64,000 nucleotides of DNA from Siphonodentalium dalli (GCA_032622095.1 CP136068.1:158731465-158795464); one strand, 5' to 3'; positions 9,008-20,943 are shown, numbered from the stretch's first letter. Notes: generated from the letters alone by a model not told the origin. Made by a program: numbers and translations.

Positions 9008-11673
9008 ACGCCCACTAATAACGCACGCTGCACTAAATTAGTGCCACGCCCACTTATAACGCACGCTGCACTAAATTAGTACCAAGCTCACCTATAACGC
9101 ACGCTGCACTAAATTAGTGCCACGCCCACTTATAACGCACGCTGCACTAAATTAGTGTCACGCCGACTTATAACGCACGCTGTACTAAATTAGTGCCACG
9201 CCCACTTATAACGCAAGCTGCACTAAATTAGTACCAAGCTCACCTATAACGCACGCTGCACTAAATTAGTGCCGCACTCACCTATAACGCACGCTGCACT
9301 AAATTAGTGCCACGCCCACTTATAACGCACGCTGCACTAAATTAGTGTCACGCCGACTTATAACGCACGCTGCACTAAATTAGTGCCACGCCCACTTATA
9401 ACGCACACTTCACTACATTATTGCCACGCCCACTTATAACGCACACTGCACTAAAACGTGCCACGCCCCCTTATAACACACGCTGCACTAAATTAGTGCC
9501 ACGCCCACTTATAACGCACGCTGCACTAGAATAGTGCCACGCCCTGTTATAACGCACGATGCACTAAAATAGTGCCACGCCCACTTATAACGCACACTTC
9601 ACTACATTATTGCCACGCCCAATTATAACGCACACTGCACTAAAACGTGCCACGCCCACTTATAACACACGCTGCACTAAAATAGTGCCACGCCCACTTA
9701 TAACGCACGCTGCACTAAATTAGTGCCACGCCCACTTATAACGCACGCTGCACTAGAATAGTGCCACGCCCTGTTATAACGCACGCTGCACTAAATTAGT
9801 GCCACGCCCACTTATAACGCACACTTCACTACAATATTGCCACGCCCACTTATAACGCACAATGCACTAAAACGTGCCACGCCCACTTATAACACACGCT
9901 GCACTAAAATAGTGCCACGCCCTGTTATAACACACGCTGCACTAAAATAGTGCCATGCCCACTTATAACGCACGCTGCACTAAATTAGTGCCACGCCCAC
10001 TTATAACGCACGCTGCACTAGAATAGTGCCACGCCCTGTTATAACGCACGCTGCACTAAATTAGTGCCACGCCCACTTATATCGCACGCTGCACTAAATT
10101 AGTGCCACGCCCACTTATAACGCACGCTGCACTAAATTAGTGTCACGCCCACTTATAACGCACGCTGCACTAAATTAGTGTCACGCCCACTTATAACACA
10201 CGCTGCACTAAAATAGTGCCACGCCCACTTATAACGCACGCTGCACTAGAATAGTGCCACGCCCTGTTATAACGCACGCTGCACTAAATTAGTGCCACGC
10301 CCACTTATAACGCACACTTCACTACATTATTGCCACGCCCATTTATAACGCACGCTGCACTAAATTAGTGCCACGCCCACTTATAACGCACGCTGCACTA
10401 AATTGGTGCCACGCCCACTTATAACGCACGCTGCACTAAATTAGTACCAAGCTCACCTATAACGCACGCTGCACTAAATTAGTGCCGCACTCACCTATAA
10501 CGCACGCTGCACTAAATTAGTGCCACGCCCACTTATAACGCACGCTGCACCAAATTAGTGTCACGCCGACTTATAACGCACGCTGCACTAAATTAGTGCC
10601 ACGCCCACTTATAACGCACACTTCACTACATTATTGCCACGCCCACTTATAACGCACACTGCACTAAAACGTGCCACGCCCACTTATAACACACGCTGCA
10701 CTAAATTAGTGCCACGCCCACTTATAACGCACGCTGCACTAAATTAGTGTCACGCCGACTTATAACGCACGCTGCACTAAATTAGTGCCACGCCCACTTA
10801 TTACGCACGCTGCACTAAAATAGTGCCACGCCCACTTATAACACACGCTGCACTAAAATAATGCCACGCCCACTTATAACACGCTGCACTAAATTAGTGC
10901 CACGCCCACTTATAACGTATGCTGCACTACAGAAGTGCTACGCCTACTTATAACGCACGCTGCACTTATAACACATGCCCACTTATAACACACGCTGCTC
11001 TGAAAAAGTGCCACGCCCACTTATAACGCACGCTGCACTTAATTAGTGCCACGCCTTCTTATAACGCACGATGTACTAAAAAAGTGCCACGCCAACGTAT
11101 GACGCACGCTGCACTAAATCAGTACCACGCCCACTTATGATTCACGGTGCATTAAAATAGTGCCACGCCCACTTATAACGCACGCTGCACTAAAAGGGTG
11201 CCACGCCCACTTATAACGCACGCTGCACTATAAAAGTACCACGCCCAGTTATAACGCACGCTGCACTTATAACACACGCCCACTTATAACACACGCTGCA
11301 CTGAAAAGGTGCCACGCCCACTTATAACGCACGCTGCACTAAAAAAGTGCCATCCCACATATAACGCTCGCTCCACTCCACTAAATTAGTGCCACGCCCA
11401 CTTATAACGCATGCTGCACTACAAAAGTGCCACGCCTACTTATAACACACGCTGCACTTATAACACACGCCCACTTATAACACACACTGCGCTGAAAAGA
11501 TGCCACGCCCACTTATAACGCACGCTGCACTAAAAAAGTGCCACGCCCACTTATAACACACGCTGCACTGAAAACAGCCACGCCCACTTATAACGCACGC
11601 TGCACTAAAAAAGTGCCACTCCCACTTATAACACACGCTGCACTGAAAACAGCCACGCCCGCCCACTTATAAT
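9008..11673 (-). repeat. 38-bp satellite array, inverted arm (copy 1)
   Basis: The same 38-bp unit in reverse complement. The switch point is GTGGGCGT-ACC-ACGCCCAC at 8997-9015, so the forward and inverted arms (each ~2.7 kb) form one large palindrome with a 3-base centre. The first ~1.8 kb uses the same variant units as the forward arm. Beyond about 10850 the units become degenerate and interleave with a shorter form (CTTATAACACACGCCCA) and CTGAAAA variants. Confidence 0.95.
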
Positions 11674-11679
11674 ATAACT

Positions 11680-11866
11680 AAAACACGGGTTTTAAGGTCC
11701 CACTATTTAGAAAATCCGGGGTTGAGGACGACATGATGTATAAAAAAAACCCGGGTTTCTAAGGAACCAAAATGTCAAAAAACCCGGGTTTTAATATCCC
11801 ATGATGTCAAAAACCAGGGTTTTAGGAAGACATGATGTCTTCAAACCCGGGTTTTAAAACACCGGG
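11680..11866. repeat. Array of AAAACCCGGGTTTT palindromes (copy 1)
   Basis: Six cores, at about 11680, 11711, 11746, 11779, 11810 and 11842, spaced 31-35 bp. The best cores are the perfect 14-bp palindrome AAAACCCGGGTTTT; others have one to three changes. Spacers share CATGATGTC. It lies immediately after the 38-bp array. Regular spacing of a palindromic core looks like a multimeric protein-binding site, but a simple minisatellite is equally possible. Confidence 0.8.
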
Positions 11867-12687
11867 ATGTGTATATGCTTATATATAGTGGGCTTATACC
11901 CGTTATTCTGTTGGGTGGCGCGTACATCTGATCTGCAAATAGGTTCATATGGAACCTAAATATTGACATTTTTATTTGGTTCTGAAATAGGCAGTGAGCC
12001 TATTTTGTGTGTGTGTTTCATTTATTTATATAATTAATTTGTTTTAGATCGCAATTTAAAAAACCAAAAAATAACGCCGTTATGACCTCCGCCATGGTAC
12101 GGTGATTTACTACACCAAATTTGGATGACATTGGACCAGAAGTTTGAGAGAGAAAATCCGGACAGACAGACAGATTCAGTGCATATATGTATATGTGTTT
12201 TTGAAATAATGACCCTATTTTCGATAAGAAATGAGAACTCGTTCAATGAACACTCATAATGAGTCCGTGCCTCCATGTATCTGATCGAATTCCCCAATCG
12301 CTGTTGACAATTTGCAATGGCAAGCGTATAATAACCGACATATTATCTCGATTGAATATAACATTTCATCACTCTCATTTATGCACATTTCAAGATGAAT
12401 ATTTCAGTCATGCTTGAAAGTTTGTCTTATAAATATTGAGCAACTTGAAATAACTCTCGCCGCAGTCAGAGGCATTTTGCAAACTAAAGTGAAAAACATA
12501 TATATATATACTCTCTTTATATCTGCCATATGCGGAATACACAAACACGGAACGCTCTTTTCCGTGCACGTGGCTGTTGTTTACAGAAACAATTGGAAAG
12601 TTGGCCCTGCATATAATATATTCTCGCATACCCCAATATTTAATATATATTACTTCCGGGATAAACCCCGAGTAGAGGCGAAACAAT
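11867..12687. other. Non-coding spacer right of the palindrome array (copy 1)
   Basis: AT-rich sequence with a GTGTGTGTGT run near 12007 and alternating TA near 12498. The longest open frame differs in length between copies because the TA run is 8 bp shorter in copy 2, which argues against coding. Counterpart 29387-30202. Confidence 0.55.
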
Positions 12688-12689
12688 GT

Positions 12690-13225
12690 CGGCCGTTTCT
12701 TTAACCATCTCAAATACTCATTCGTCACTGCTCGCCCCGTGCCACACACTAAACGGGGACTGGAGTTTGAAGGAATGAGAGTCCAAAAGTTGTTCAAATC
12801 TTGTCCTTTTCGAATCGACCTTCATTTTCTTTTCTAAAAAAATCTAACATAATTTCCACCTAAAATTTGGCACTCAGAAAAGCAATCTTCTCTCAGCCAA
12901 CCGAAAGAGTTCTCCCAAAATAATCCTTCATATATATATACTCCGTATCAAAGACGCGGCCCTAACTTTCGTCAGGTCTTATTCAAATACTGATTCATAA
13001 AGTTCTCGTTATGCTGCACACGAAACGGGGTCGATTTTTGGGGCGTCCAGAGTCCGAAACGGGCCCAAATCAACTTATTCCACAAAAGTCGTTCATTTTA
13101 TAATCACCTTTTCAAAAATCACCCATTTTTCCCACCCTAAATTTTACACTTAGAAAAGCAAATTTCTCTCACCAAAGCGAAAGACCTCTCCAAAAATAAT
13201 CCCAGATATATATATAATATATTAG
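12690..13225 (+). repeat. Diverged ~273-bp tandem duplication (copy 1)
   Basis: The segment with CTCAGAAAAGCAATCTTCTC, GAAAGAGTTCTCCCAAAATA and ATCCTTCATATATA near 12870-12940 is echoed about 273 bp later by CTTAGAAAAGCAAATTTCTC, GAAAGACCTCTCCAAAAATA and ATCCCAGATATATA. Both follow a CGAAACGGGG/AAACGGGGACTGG-type block. The halves are well diverged, so this is an old duplication, possibly of a transposon end. Counterpart 30203-30738. Confidence 0.6.
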
Positions 13226-13812
13226 TTTACTAATATATGACAAATTTGCCACTGCTCTCCCCCCACCCCCTGGGTCCTCGCCCGCTCCGCGCGGCCGAAC
13301 CTACTCCGAGTGCGTCAATCGAACACACCCCCAACCGCGGGGTTAGACGCTAATCCCTTTCGCGACAATCCGATCTCAGTATATATTCCATATTCAACGA
13401 GGTATCGGTATCTGTTAGCGCCCATCGGAGCCGTTACCAACGAATCAATTCGTCCCGTTTATAATACCCCCATAATCATAAAGTTTACATCCCGCGGTGT
13501 CTGCTACATTATCATTGTCAACCTCAATCGTGTCCGTTCGACATTCCTATAATTATTGTAGCATATTCGTAAAGGCGATAATCACATACAAAATTCCTCC
13601 CTTCATCATTTGCTAATAACAAAACGTATATCTCGGCACAAGGTACAATTGTCTTCCCGCAGATACTCTTTTTTCTAGTTTCCAAAACACCGCACTTCGT
13701 GTCGCGTTTCGTCATACGTAAGACAACATGCATAAAGATTTTGGCATTAAAATTTTGTAATCTCGAAAAGTGGTGACCGAAGTAACATGGAACACATATC
13801 TTATCATATGTA
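13226..13812. other. GC-richer spacer (copy 1)
   Basis: Locally GC-rich (CCCCCACCCCCTGGGTCCTC, GCGCGGCCGAACC), then AT-rich. No conserved frame: copy 2 (30739-31346) has a ~30-bp deletion near 30889 and a ~35-bp insertion near 31163 that break any frame. Nothing recognised. Confidence 0.5.
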
Positions 13813-14027
13813 CAGTAATTTCCTAAGTAATCGACTCCTTAAACCACAGCAGAATTGTGGGTAACTTTTAATGATTTAGTCGGAAATATGGCTTGTTGCC
13901 ATTCATCGGAAATGATTCGGGGAGAGCTTTCCGATGAATGGCAACAAGCCATATTTCCGACTAAATCATGAAAAGTTACCCACAATTCTGCTGTGGTTTA
14001 AGGAGTCGATTACTTTGGGCATTACTG
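13813..14027. mobile_element. CAGT-ended long-hairpin MITE, TA target site (copy 1)
   Basis: A 215-bp near-complete palindrome starting CAGTAATTTCCTAAGTAATC and ending GATTACTTTGGGCATTACTG, flanked by TA on both sides. Arms are ~95-100 bp, with a short loop around TGATTCGGGGAGAG. CAGT termini with a TA duplication fit non-autonomous pogo/Tigger-like (Tc1/mariner superfamily) elements. No transposase. Confidence 0.75.
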
Positions 14028-14131
14028 TATATGGGGGGCACTGACAGGAGTCATGGTGAGCTAGCAAAAAATGAGACGTAGCTCAATCGCTGTCAGTTTT
14101 GGATGAGTTATTCACAAGCCTCAGTTTAGTG

Positions 14132-14430
14132 TGCAGAATGAGGTCCCCAGAAGGTGAATTTAGAGACACTATATCCCACATAGTGGTCTAAATTCACCCT
14201 CTGGGGACCTCATTCTGCTCAGGCCTCATCTTCTCTGAAAAGTTTCTTTCTTATTAAATTTCTATAGAAACTTCTTCACATAGATTCTATTTCTTTTTTA
14301 GTTTAGTTTCTCTATATCTCCAAATTGGCAGACGACACATTGCATAGTCGAGGTTCCCAAAGGGTGCACATCACAATATTCACCATTTGGGAACTACAAT
14401 CTAAGTCTGCAAATGTCAGACACAGTAAAA
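14132..14430. mobile_element. Partial composite foldback element (copy 1)
   Basis: One GCAGAATGAGGTCCCCAG hairpin (14132-14218), then a linker and dyad (GTTCCCAAAGGGTG with CACCATTTGGGAAC) that are the reverse complement of 779-974. The second terminal hairpin is missing. Counterpart 31639-31935. Confidence 0.7.
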
Positions 14431-14814
14431 TCGGAAAACAATGAATTTTTATTTCCAACTCTGCCACCCGTTAGGACCCCCAAAACGTGAGCAGACGACA
14501 CTTGGCAGTATATGCATCTTTCTGTGTGAAGATCTCAACAGGATATACTGTTGAACATTCTTTTATAGCAAGCATTATGGACGTTTAACATTGAAAATTA
14601 GTCTGTCACCCATTAGGATCCCCAAACATAGGGAGCCAACGATCTATTCTTCTATCCCGACAGGATAATCTGAGTCTTATATACTGAAAATCTGTTTTCC
14701 TTCTTTTCAAACAGCTGATGGTAGAATCAGGCCTAGAAATGCGGTGCCGGACATTCATCTTCTCGGGAATGTATCTTTATTATCAAACAATGGGTCACCT
14801 CATCTGGGAACTTA
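14431..14814. other. Spacer with a GACAGGATA repeat (copy 1)
   Basis: Contains two related blocks with CACCCGTTAGGACCCCCAAA and CACCCATTAGGATCCCCAAA about 130 bp apart, and a segment homologous to 4860-4970. No gene recognised. Counterpart 31936-32321. Confidence 0.5.
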
Positions 14815-15013
14815 CAGTAATTCTCTAAATAATCGACCCCTTAACCATAGCAGAATTATGGGTAACTTTTCAGGATTTAGTCAGAAATATGGCTTGTTGC
14901 CATTCATCGGAAAGCTCTCGGTGAATGGCAACAAATCATATTTCCGACTAAATCCTGAAAAGTTACCCATAATTCTGCTGTGGTTAAGGGGTCGATTACT
15001 TATGGCATTACTG
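14815..15013. mobile_element. CAGT-ended long-hairpin MITE, second insertion (copy 1)
   Basis: A 199-bp inverted repeat of the same family as 13813-14027, from CAGTAATTCTCTAAATAATC to TTACTTATGGCATTACTG, flanked by TA. Copy 2 has it at 32322-32534, where the palindrome is longer at the loop. Confidence 0.75.
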
Positions 15014-15045
15014 TACATCTGAGTCTAGGTCAGCAGACGAGTCCA

Positions 15046-15140
15046 TGCAGAAAGAGGTCCCCGGAGGATGAATTGGGTGATGCTAGCCCGCTGTGTTGGG
15101 TAGCATCACTAAATTCACCCTCTGGGGACCTCATCCGGCA
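15046..15140. repeat. Solo GCAGAA hairpin (copy 1)
   Basis: Decayed member of the GCAGAATGAGGTC hairpin family: left arm TGCAGAAAGAGGTCCCCGGA, right arm TCTGGGGACCTCATCCGGCA. Counterpart 32567-32661. Confidence 0.7.
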
Positions 15141-15941
15141 CCATATTTTCAGGCCTGAGGGTACAATGTGTACATCGAGAGTTTACACTCACGATGCATC
15201 TCAGCTCATGTAATAGTAACAATCTGATGTGAATTGGTCAAGTTTAAAGGCCCTCTTAATTTTCAAACCCCCAGATCACATATGAAATATATGCCATATT
15301 AAATACCATTTGAAAGAGGAAGCTCCAAAACATTGTATATTCAACTTATTCGATGTAATAAACTGTGAACATGTTTTTTTTGTTGAGAAACTGATGTGTG
15401 TCTGCTTTAGTTACTGCACGAAGTATATTATTTTCAATGAAGGAGATTAACTCTATGTATTTAGATTAGAGTTATTCCCCTTCAATTGAAAATAAACTAT
15501 AGTTTGAATTCTGTCACATTCTGGAAGCCATGGGGAAATGATTTTATGATGTCAGCTATTTTCTATTACTCTATGGGCACCTTCTGAGACACAGAATTTC
15601 CAAATGGTGATGAATTATAGTATTTTAAACATATTTTATGGCATAGATTGTTATTAAAACCGTATATCAAGTCACTATTAAAATTAAGTGGGCCTTTAAA
15701 TGTTTCTGTTGATAATGGTACCCAGGATCTCGAAACGTTCATTAGGGAACACAAGCTCTTTTTTTTTCGAGATCCTTTTTGCCCTAAACACTTGACCAAT
15801 TCAGCATAAATTGGATAAACCCTTTAAAAAGTCGATTTTCATTGATGAGTAGTTACTTGATTACAAGTCAGTCACAAAAAGTAAACCGAGCATTCTCTGT
15901 AAAAGAATTGGAGGGATCCAAGGCACTCCCTGTGGGAAAAT
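15141..15941. other. Non-coding spacer (copy 1)
   Basis: AT-rich. A dyad around TTATTTTCAATGAAGG and CCCCTTCAATTGAAAATAA lies at about 15430-15495. No gene recognised. Counterpart 32662-33464. Confidence 0.55.
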
Positions 15942-16010
15942 GTAACCCATAGAGAGCCCCACATAGACGTAGTGCATGCTTCCATCTATGTGAGGCTCCA
16001 TATGGGTTAC
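15942..16010. repeat. Hairpin GTAACCCATA...TATGGGTTAC at the unit junction (copy 1)
   Basis: GTAACCCATAGAGAGCCCCA at 15942 pairs with the segment ending TGAGGCTCCATATGGGTTAC at 16010. It ends 12 bp before the repeat of position 1. The copy 2 equivalent ends at 33533. Confidence 0.8.
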
Positions 16011-16460
16011 AGTGACCCTATAATGCTCCGTAATCTGCTATGTGCTCCGTCATGAGAGACCAGTACAACCCATAGACAGCCCCACATAGACTGGTGCAGA
16101 TGACACTCCGTAGTGCATGCTTCCATCTGTGTGAGGCTCACAGTGGGAAAATGCACACAAAAAAAATTCTGAAAAACATCACTAATAAGAAGAACTTGGA
16201 GAAATAGATAAACTTTGTTCATTTATTCATTATTGATCAGGTCTGACAATTCCCAATTACAGCTACAGTAGATATTGTAGCTACATTTGACTATCGTAAG
16301 ACAATATTTTACCAATTTGCATTGCATGTAAGCATTACCGCGAGCTGTTGCAACTAAGGGTGAGGGGTATTATCTTGTATTATTATGTTACATCATCATT
16401 GCCGATGACAGGAATTTCAGACCTAAATGTGAACTAAATATAGAAAATTATGCTACTGTT

Positions 16461-16540
16461 GGTTTAAAAATCAAACTTCCCCGCTAATTATTGGTCTAAA
16501 AATCAAACTTCCTCGCTAATTATTGGTCAGAAAATCAAAC
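16461..16540 (+). repeat. 31-bp minisatellite, two units (copy 2)
   Basis: Same minisatellite as 439-580 but with two units. The two middle units of the other copies are missing. Confidence 0.9.
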
Positions 16541-16598
16541 AATGTGAACAGTTGCAACCTTATGAGGTGTAGAATTTCCAACAAATCAAGTCTGAGTT

Positions 16599-17053
16599 TA
16601 GTGTGCCTGTCATTTGCAGAATGAGGTCTCCAGAGGGTGAATTTAGTGATGCTATCCTGCACAGTGGGCTAGCAGCACCAAATTCACCCTTTGGGGACCT
16701 CATTCTGCATGGCCTTATGTGCTATGGGAGACATACATGTAGACTCAGATAGAAGTTCCCAAATGGTGAATATTATTATGTACACCAATTGGGAACCTTG
16801 ATTATGCAATGTGTCGTCTGCCAATTTGAGGACATATAGAAACTAAACTAAAAAAGAAATAGAATATACGTGAAGAGAAGTTTCTATAGAAATTTTATTA
16901 TAAAAAAAAACTTTCTCGAGAAGATGAGGCCATGCAGAATGAAGTCCCCATAGGGATGAATTTGGTGATGCTAGCCCACTGTGAGGGGCAGCGTCACTAA
17001 ATTCACCCTCTGGGGACCTCATTCTGCAAATGACAAACTAAACTCAGGCTTGG
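16599..17053. mobile_element. Composite foldback element (copy 2)
   Basis: Copy-2 counterpart of 627-1094. The paired hairpins are at 16615-16709 and 16933-17028, with the same central dyad. Outer limits are placed by analogy with copy 1 and are approximate. Confidence 0.7.
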
Positions 17054-17779
17054 TATGAATAAATGTTGAGGGTTTACCTCCGTTCCATGTGACTATGAAT
17101 GCTTAGGGTTTACCTCCATACCTTGTGACTATTACATCCGTTGATATGAGAACTTATTTAAAGACTCATCGCAATTTTCCTCATTCACATACGTGTCTGC
17201 ATAAAATCGACATTCAAGTTATTTATGATAGTTTAGAATTTTTATTATCTGTTTTATCTCGTCCATTGATTTGGTCTAAGTTTCCTACGACGAAAACAAG
17301 CTAGTAAATCGGTTGGGATGATGCTGTTTCATGTCAAAGCCCCCATGTATACATGTATGTCTTTCTATATCAGGGTTTAGTGTTGATGACCCGCTCACCT
17401 AAAATCCCCAAACTAATAAAATTTCACAATTGTGACTGTAAACCAGTTTATTCCATAGAAAATATTATATTTGTTCTGAACTTCACAAGAATTGTCAACT
17501 GAAAGTAGTAATGTAATGTGAAAAATATATTTTATCACATTGTTTACTTAAATATTTCCTCATTTGAGCTTGGGAAGTGAGCGTGAATTAATATAAACAA
17601 ACTGAAGTTACTCGCTATTACTCGGCATATTCTATGCGCAATTAACATGAAAGTTAGATTATAATACATTATTATGACTGTAAGATGTCACTCTTTCTGA
17701 TGTATATAGTATCATGTTTTGATTTGATGGGTAAAATCCATTAAAACTGACCAAAAAATCCTGCCACTGAATCTGGGCG

Positions 17780-18178
17780 TTAACCCTTTACCCAACAGAA
17801 GGGCCCTGTGCCAATGCATTCTCTTATATATGCGAGTCGACCATAGGTCGCCTCGCATATATAAGAGAATGCATTGGCTTAACACATTAAAAATTATAAA
17901 ATTGTTAAAGAATGTAAGAAAAAATGTTTAAAAGTGTTAAATTTTTTTTTTTTTAGGCCCATGCATTCTCTTATATATGCGAGGCGACCTATGGTCGACT
18001 CGCATATATAAGAGAATGCATTGGCACAGGGCATAACTGTAACTATCACAATGTGGTCAAGGAGCCGGTTCCAATGATATCCAAATTTGTATGGTTCTAT
18101 TGAGACAGACCGAAGATATTTTAGGCTGTTGAAGCTTTATTTGGCCGGTTTTGGCCGGTTTGTTGGGTAAAGGGTTAA
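17780..18178. mobile_element. piggyBac-like MITE with TTAA ends (copy 2)
   Basis: Same element as 1821-2219, with identical terminal inverted repeats and 399-bp length. One loop base differs (CTATGGTCGAC here, CTATGATCGAC in copies 1 and 3). Confidence 0.8.
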
Positions 18179-18347
18179 GTCTGATGATATAGAAAGATAA
18201 ACTGGTATTCACTGGGCTTTGACGTAAAACAGCGCTATCCCAAGCGATTTCACAAGCTGGTCTTCATTGAAGGAAACTTGGACTACCATTAAATAATGTT
18301 ACCAGAAATATCATACGTCAAATATATTCATTTCTCAGCTCAGTGCT

Positions 18348-18372
18348 GGGGGGGGGGGGGGGGGGGGGGGGG
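18348..18372 (+). repeat. Poly-G tract, 25 G (copy 2)
   Basis: Uninterrupted run of 25 G. It could form a G-quadruplex and is prone to slippage and sequencing error. Confidence 0.95.
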
Positions 18373-18571
18373 TCCAGCATTAAATAACCTGTACCAGTGC
18401 ATTAATTCTCTTATATATGCAAGTCTCCCATAGCCTTGCATATATAAGATGCAAGGTCAAGGTAGTTAGGCCAATGTATTCTCTTATCTATGTGAGGCTC
18501 CCTATGGGTTTTCTCGTAATTCCAGGAGGCTCCAGTCATGGAAGGGTTAATATATGAACATTTCCCAAGGG

Positions 18572-19868
18572 AACTACTCGTCAATGAGTGTTTAGTATAG
18601 GAAGGGTTAATTTATATAACACTCCCGTATGGAGCCTCACACAGACCCAAGCAGACGAGTCATCAGTGCATTGTTCTCTCTGTCTGGGGCTCCATAGAGG
18701 TGTCGTCAATGAGTATTTATTAAAGAAAGATTTGATGAATAAATTATTACCTCGTGTGTCGCTGGAAAATTTCCTCATCACAATTTATTTGCAAATTCAC
18801 CCAGAGTTTTCATAGATTATATCTCAATCGCAGTTGTTTGATCAATAAAGGAAATAAGATCTCAAAAGTTAATTTTATTTGCCTAATAATTATAAAAAGA
18901 GACAATGGATCTGTTTTCAAAATATCCATAGAAGTGATGTGAAACGCTACGGTAGGGTAATCAAATAGAAATGTAGATTAATCTTGTTCAAAGTAGTTAT
19001 TTTTACAAATATATCCAAATTGACAACAAACACCATCATTTTTATATATTAATTAAATGCAGTGACTCTCGATGGCGAAATCGCCAATAGATGCGTCCCG
19101 AATCGAGTAGTAAATATTTACAATTGACACAGTTAAGATGATGTTTTCTATAGAGTGGTACATTCGATTTGCTTCAGATTTTCGGGGATGTTAATAGAAT
19201 GTTACATTCCTACAGTGGGCATAGCTCCTGAATACTATCTTGTCATTTTCACACACCCGAACAAGTACATAATATGTTTTTAACCTCTCATTTTCATTTA
19301 AGAAATGAATGTAGTGTGTGCGTGTAATATTGGGGAATATTGCACTGTTGTCAATTGGGGCACATTGTGTGAACCACAAAGCTGTTCTCACTAAATGTGC
19401 CCACAATGTCCACAGCACAGTATCCCCCATTAACACACACACACCCACTACATTCATTTCTTATACTTATATAGCTTTTTGATGATTTATTCCCATAAAA
19501 AAAAGCTGAGCGTTCTTATTTATTTTCACTAAATCTGCCAGGAATTTTAGACTAGCACACGCAGCACATGAAGTCAGCCCAATATAAGATTTCCAAGAAC
19601 TTAGCAATGATAATGTGTTCAATATAAATAACTGGCTTTAGATGCTAAGCGGCTGAATATTAGGTCAACAATTTGTGACGTGTTTGTTTTACGGTCTGTG
19701 TTATTGGGGTATGAAATGGGTGACCCAATTAGCAATCACTGAACTGGATTTAATGTAACCCAGACGATTCATAAATGATCAGTTTGAAGGAGTGAAATAA
19801 GCACTCGATATGTCTTTGAACACTCATTGACGAGTAGTTACCTTTAAACACTCATTGACGAGTAATGT
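18572..19868. mobile_element. Candidate ~1.3 kb element with inverted ends (copy 2)
   Basis: Copy-2 counterpart of 2603-3899, with the same left end and doubled right end. It differs by a CA-dinucleotide expansion near 19435 and changes near 19660. Confidence 0.45.
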
Positions 19869-20943
19869 CAATGTTCAGATAATAAGTTTAACAAATTAAC
19901 GCAGGTTGTTCGTTGAACTCATTATGTGAACAATTCCCACCAATTAATAGAAATCCTTCTTCATTTGTATTATCTGTTCTGTCTGTTGTTTGCTTACATT
20001 TCTTGTACACCCCTCCAGATTAATAGTAGTCTATCCAATGTATACTTTATAACTGAATGGGTGAATCCATTTAGTAAAGAAAGGGTTATCAGGTCTGGCA
20101 ATTCCCAAATATAGCTACAATAGCTATATGTAGCTATTGTAGCTACATTTGCAAATTGATAAAACAATATTTTACCAATTTGCATTACAAGCAAGCATTA
20201 CCGCGAGCTGTTGCAACTATGGGTGAGGGGTATTATGTTGTTACAACTTATGAAACCACTATCTATGACATTTCGGTTGCACCAGCTTGCGGAATATCTG
20301 AGAAGCATAGCTAAGCACATGCATCTGTTTATAAATTGGTTTGCTGGGTGATATGGGACTTGGATCCATCAATACCTGGCTCTACTCCAGTAAACACAAT
20401 CTAATCGATCAGAGATTTCTGGCGACGTAACCGTCACCATTTTCTGCAAAGCTTGTGTACCCATGGATGTGGTCACATGTGGACACCCCCTCCCCCCCAT
20501 TGACCCTCAGTCACGTCCCTGTGTCTGTTTTCTGTCCGGGTTCTCTCAATCCTATAGAAATGTTTATTTGTTGATTTGTTTGTGTGAAAGCGATTTGTTT
20601 GTCATAATAATTTTATTTTCTCCGCCATGCTCTTCTTGATATTTCAGTCTGGGTTATTTATTGTGCGGGGTAGCTTATATATCAGATAGAGTAATGCCCT
20701 AAGTAATGGACCCCTTAACCACAGCAGAATTATGGGTAACTTTTCAGGATTTTGTCGGAAATATGGCTTGTTGCCATTTATAGGAAAACTCGCGCTTTCT
20801 GTGAGGATCCCGACAGGATATTCCGAGTCTTATTAACTGAAATCTGTGAGGATCCCGACAGGATATTCCAAGTCTTGTATACTGAAATCTGTTTTCCTTC
20901 ACAAACTGATGGTACCAGGCCTGAAAATAATGTGCTGGAAATT

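Larger units (their letters stand above)
1..16022. repeat. Macrosatellite unit, copy 1 (~16.0 kb)
   Basis: The sequence beginning ATGCTCCGTAATCTGCTATG at position 1 recurs at 16023 and 33546, and everything between follows in the same order and orientation. This copy is 16022 bp long; its phase is set by the window edge, so the true unit boundary is unknown. It holds foldback elements, a piggyBac-like MITE, a C-rich minisatellite, an inverted 38-bp satellite array and a palindromic 32-bp array. Copies match almost base for base outside the arrays, differing by scattered substitutions and small indels. No coding gene is evident. Confidence 0.95.

Noticed and set aside
6319-11673. CRISPR-like appearance of short regular repeats.
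   Set aside because: Units are head-to-tail with no unique spacers and invert part-way; the setting is eukaryotic. The same holds for the 21-bp and 27-bp arrays.
12690-13225. The two ~273-bp halves as LTRs of a small retroelement.
   Set aside because: They are adjacent with no internal region, primer-binding site or polypurine tract, and lack TG...CA ends; a diverged tandem duplication is the simpler reading.
19191-19457. A minus-strand frame of 81-88 codons conserved in all three macro copies.
   Set aside because: Conservation is explained by near-identity of the whole macro-unit; no motif is recognisable, and indels near its N-terminus change its length.
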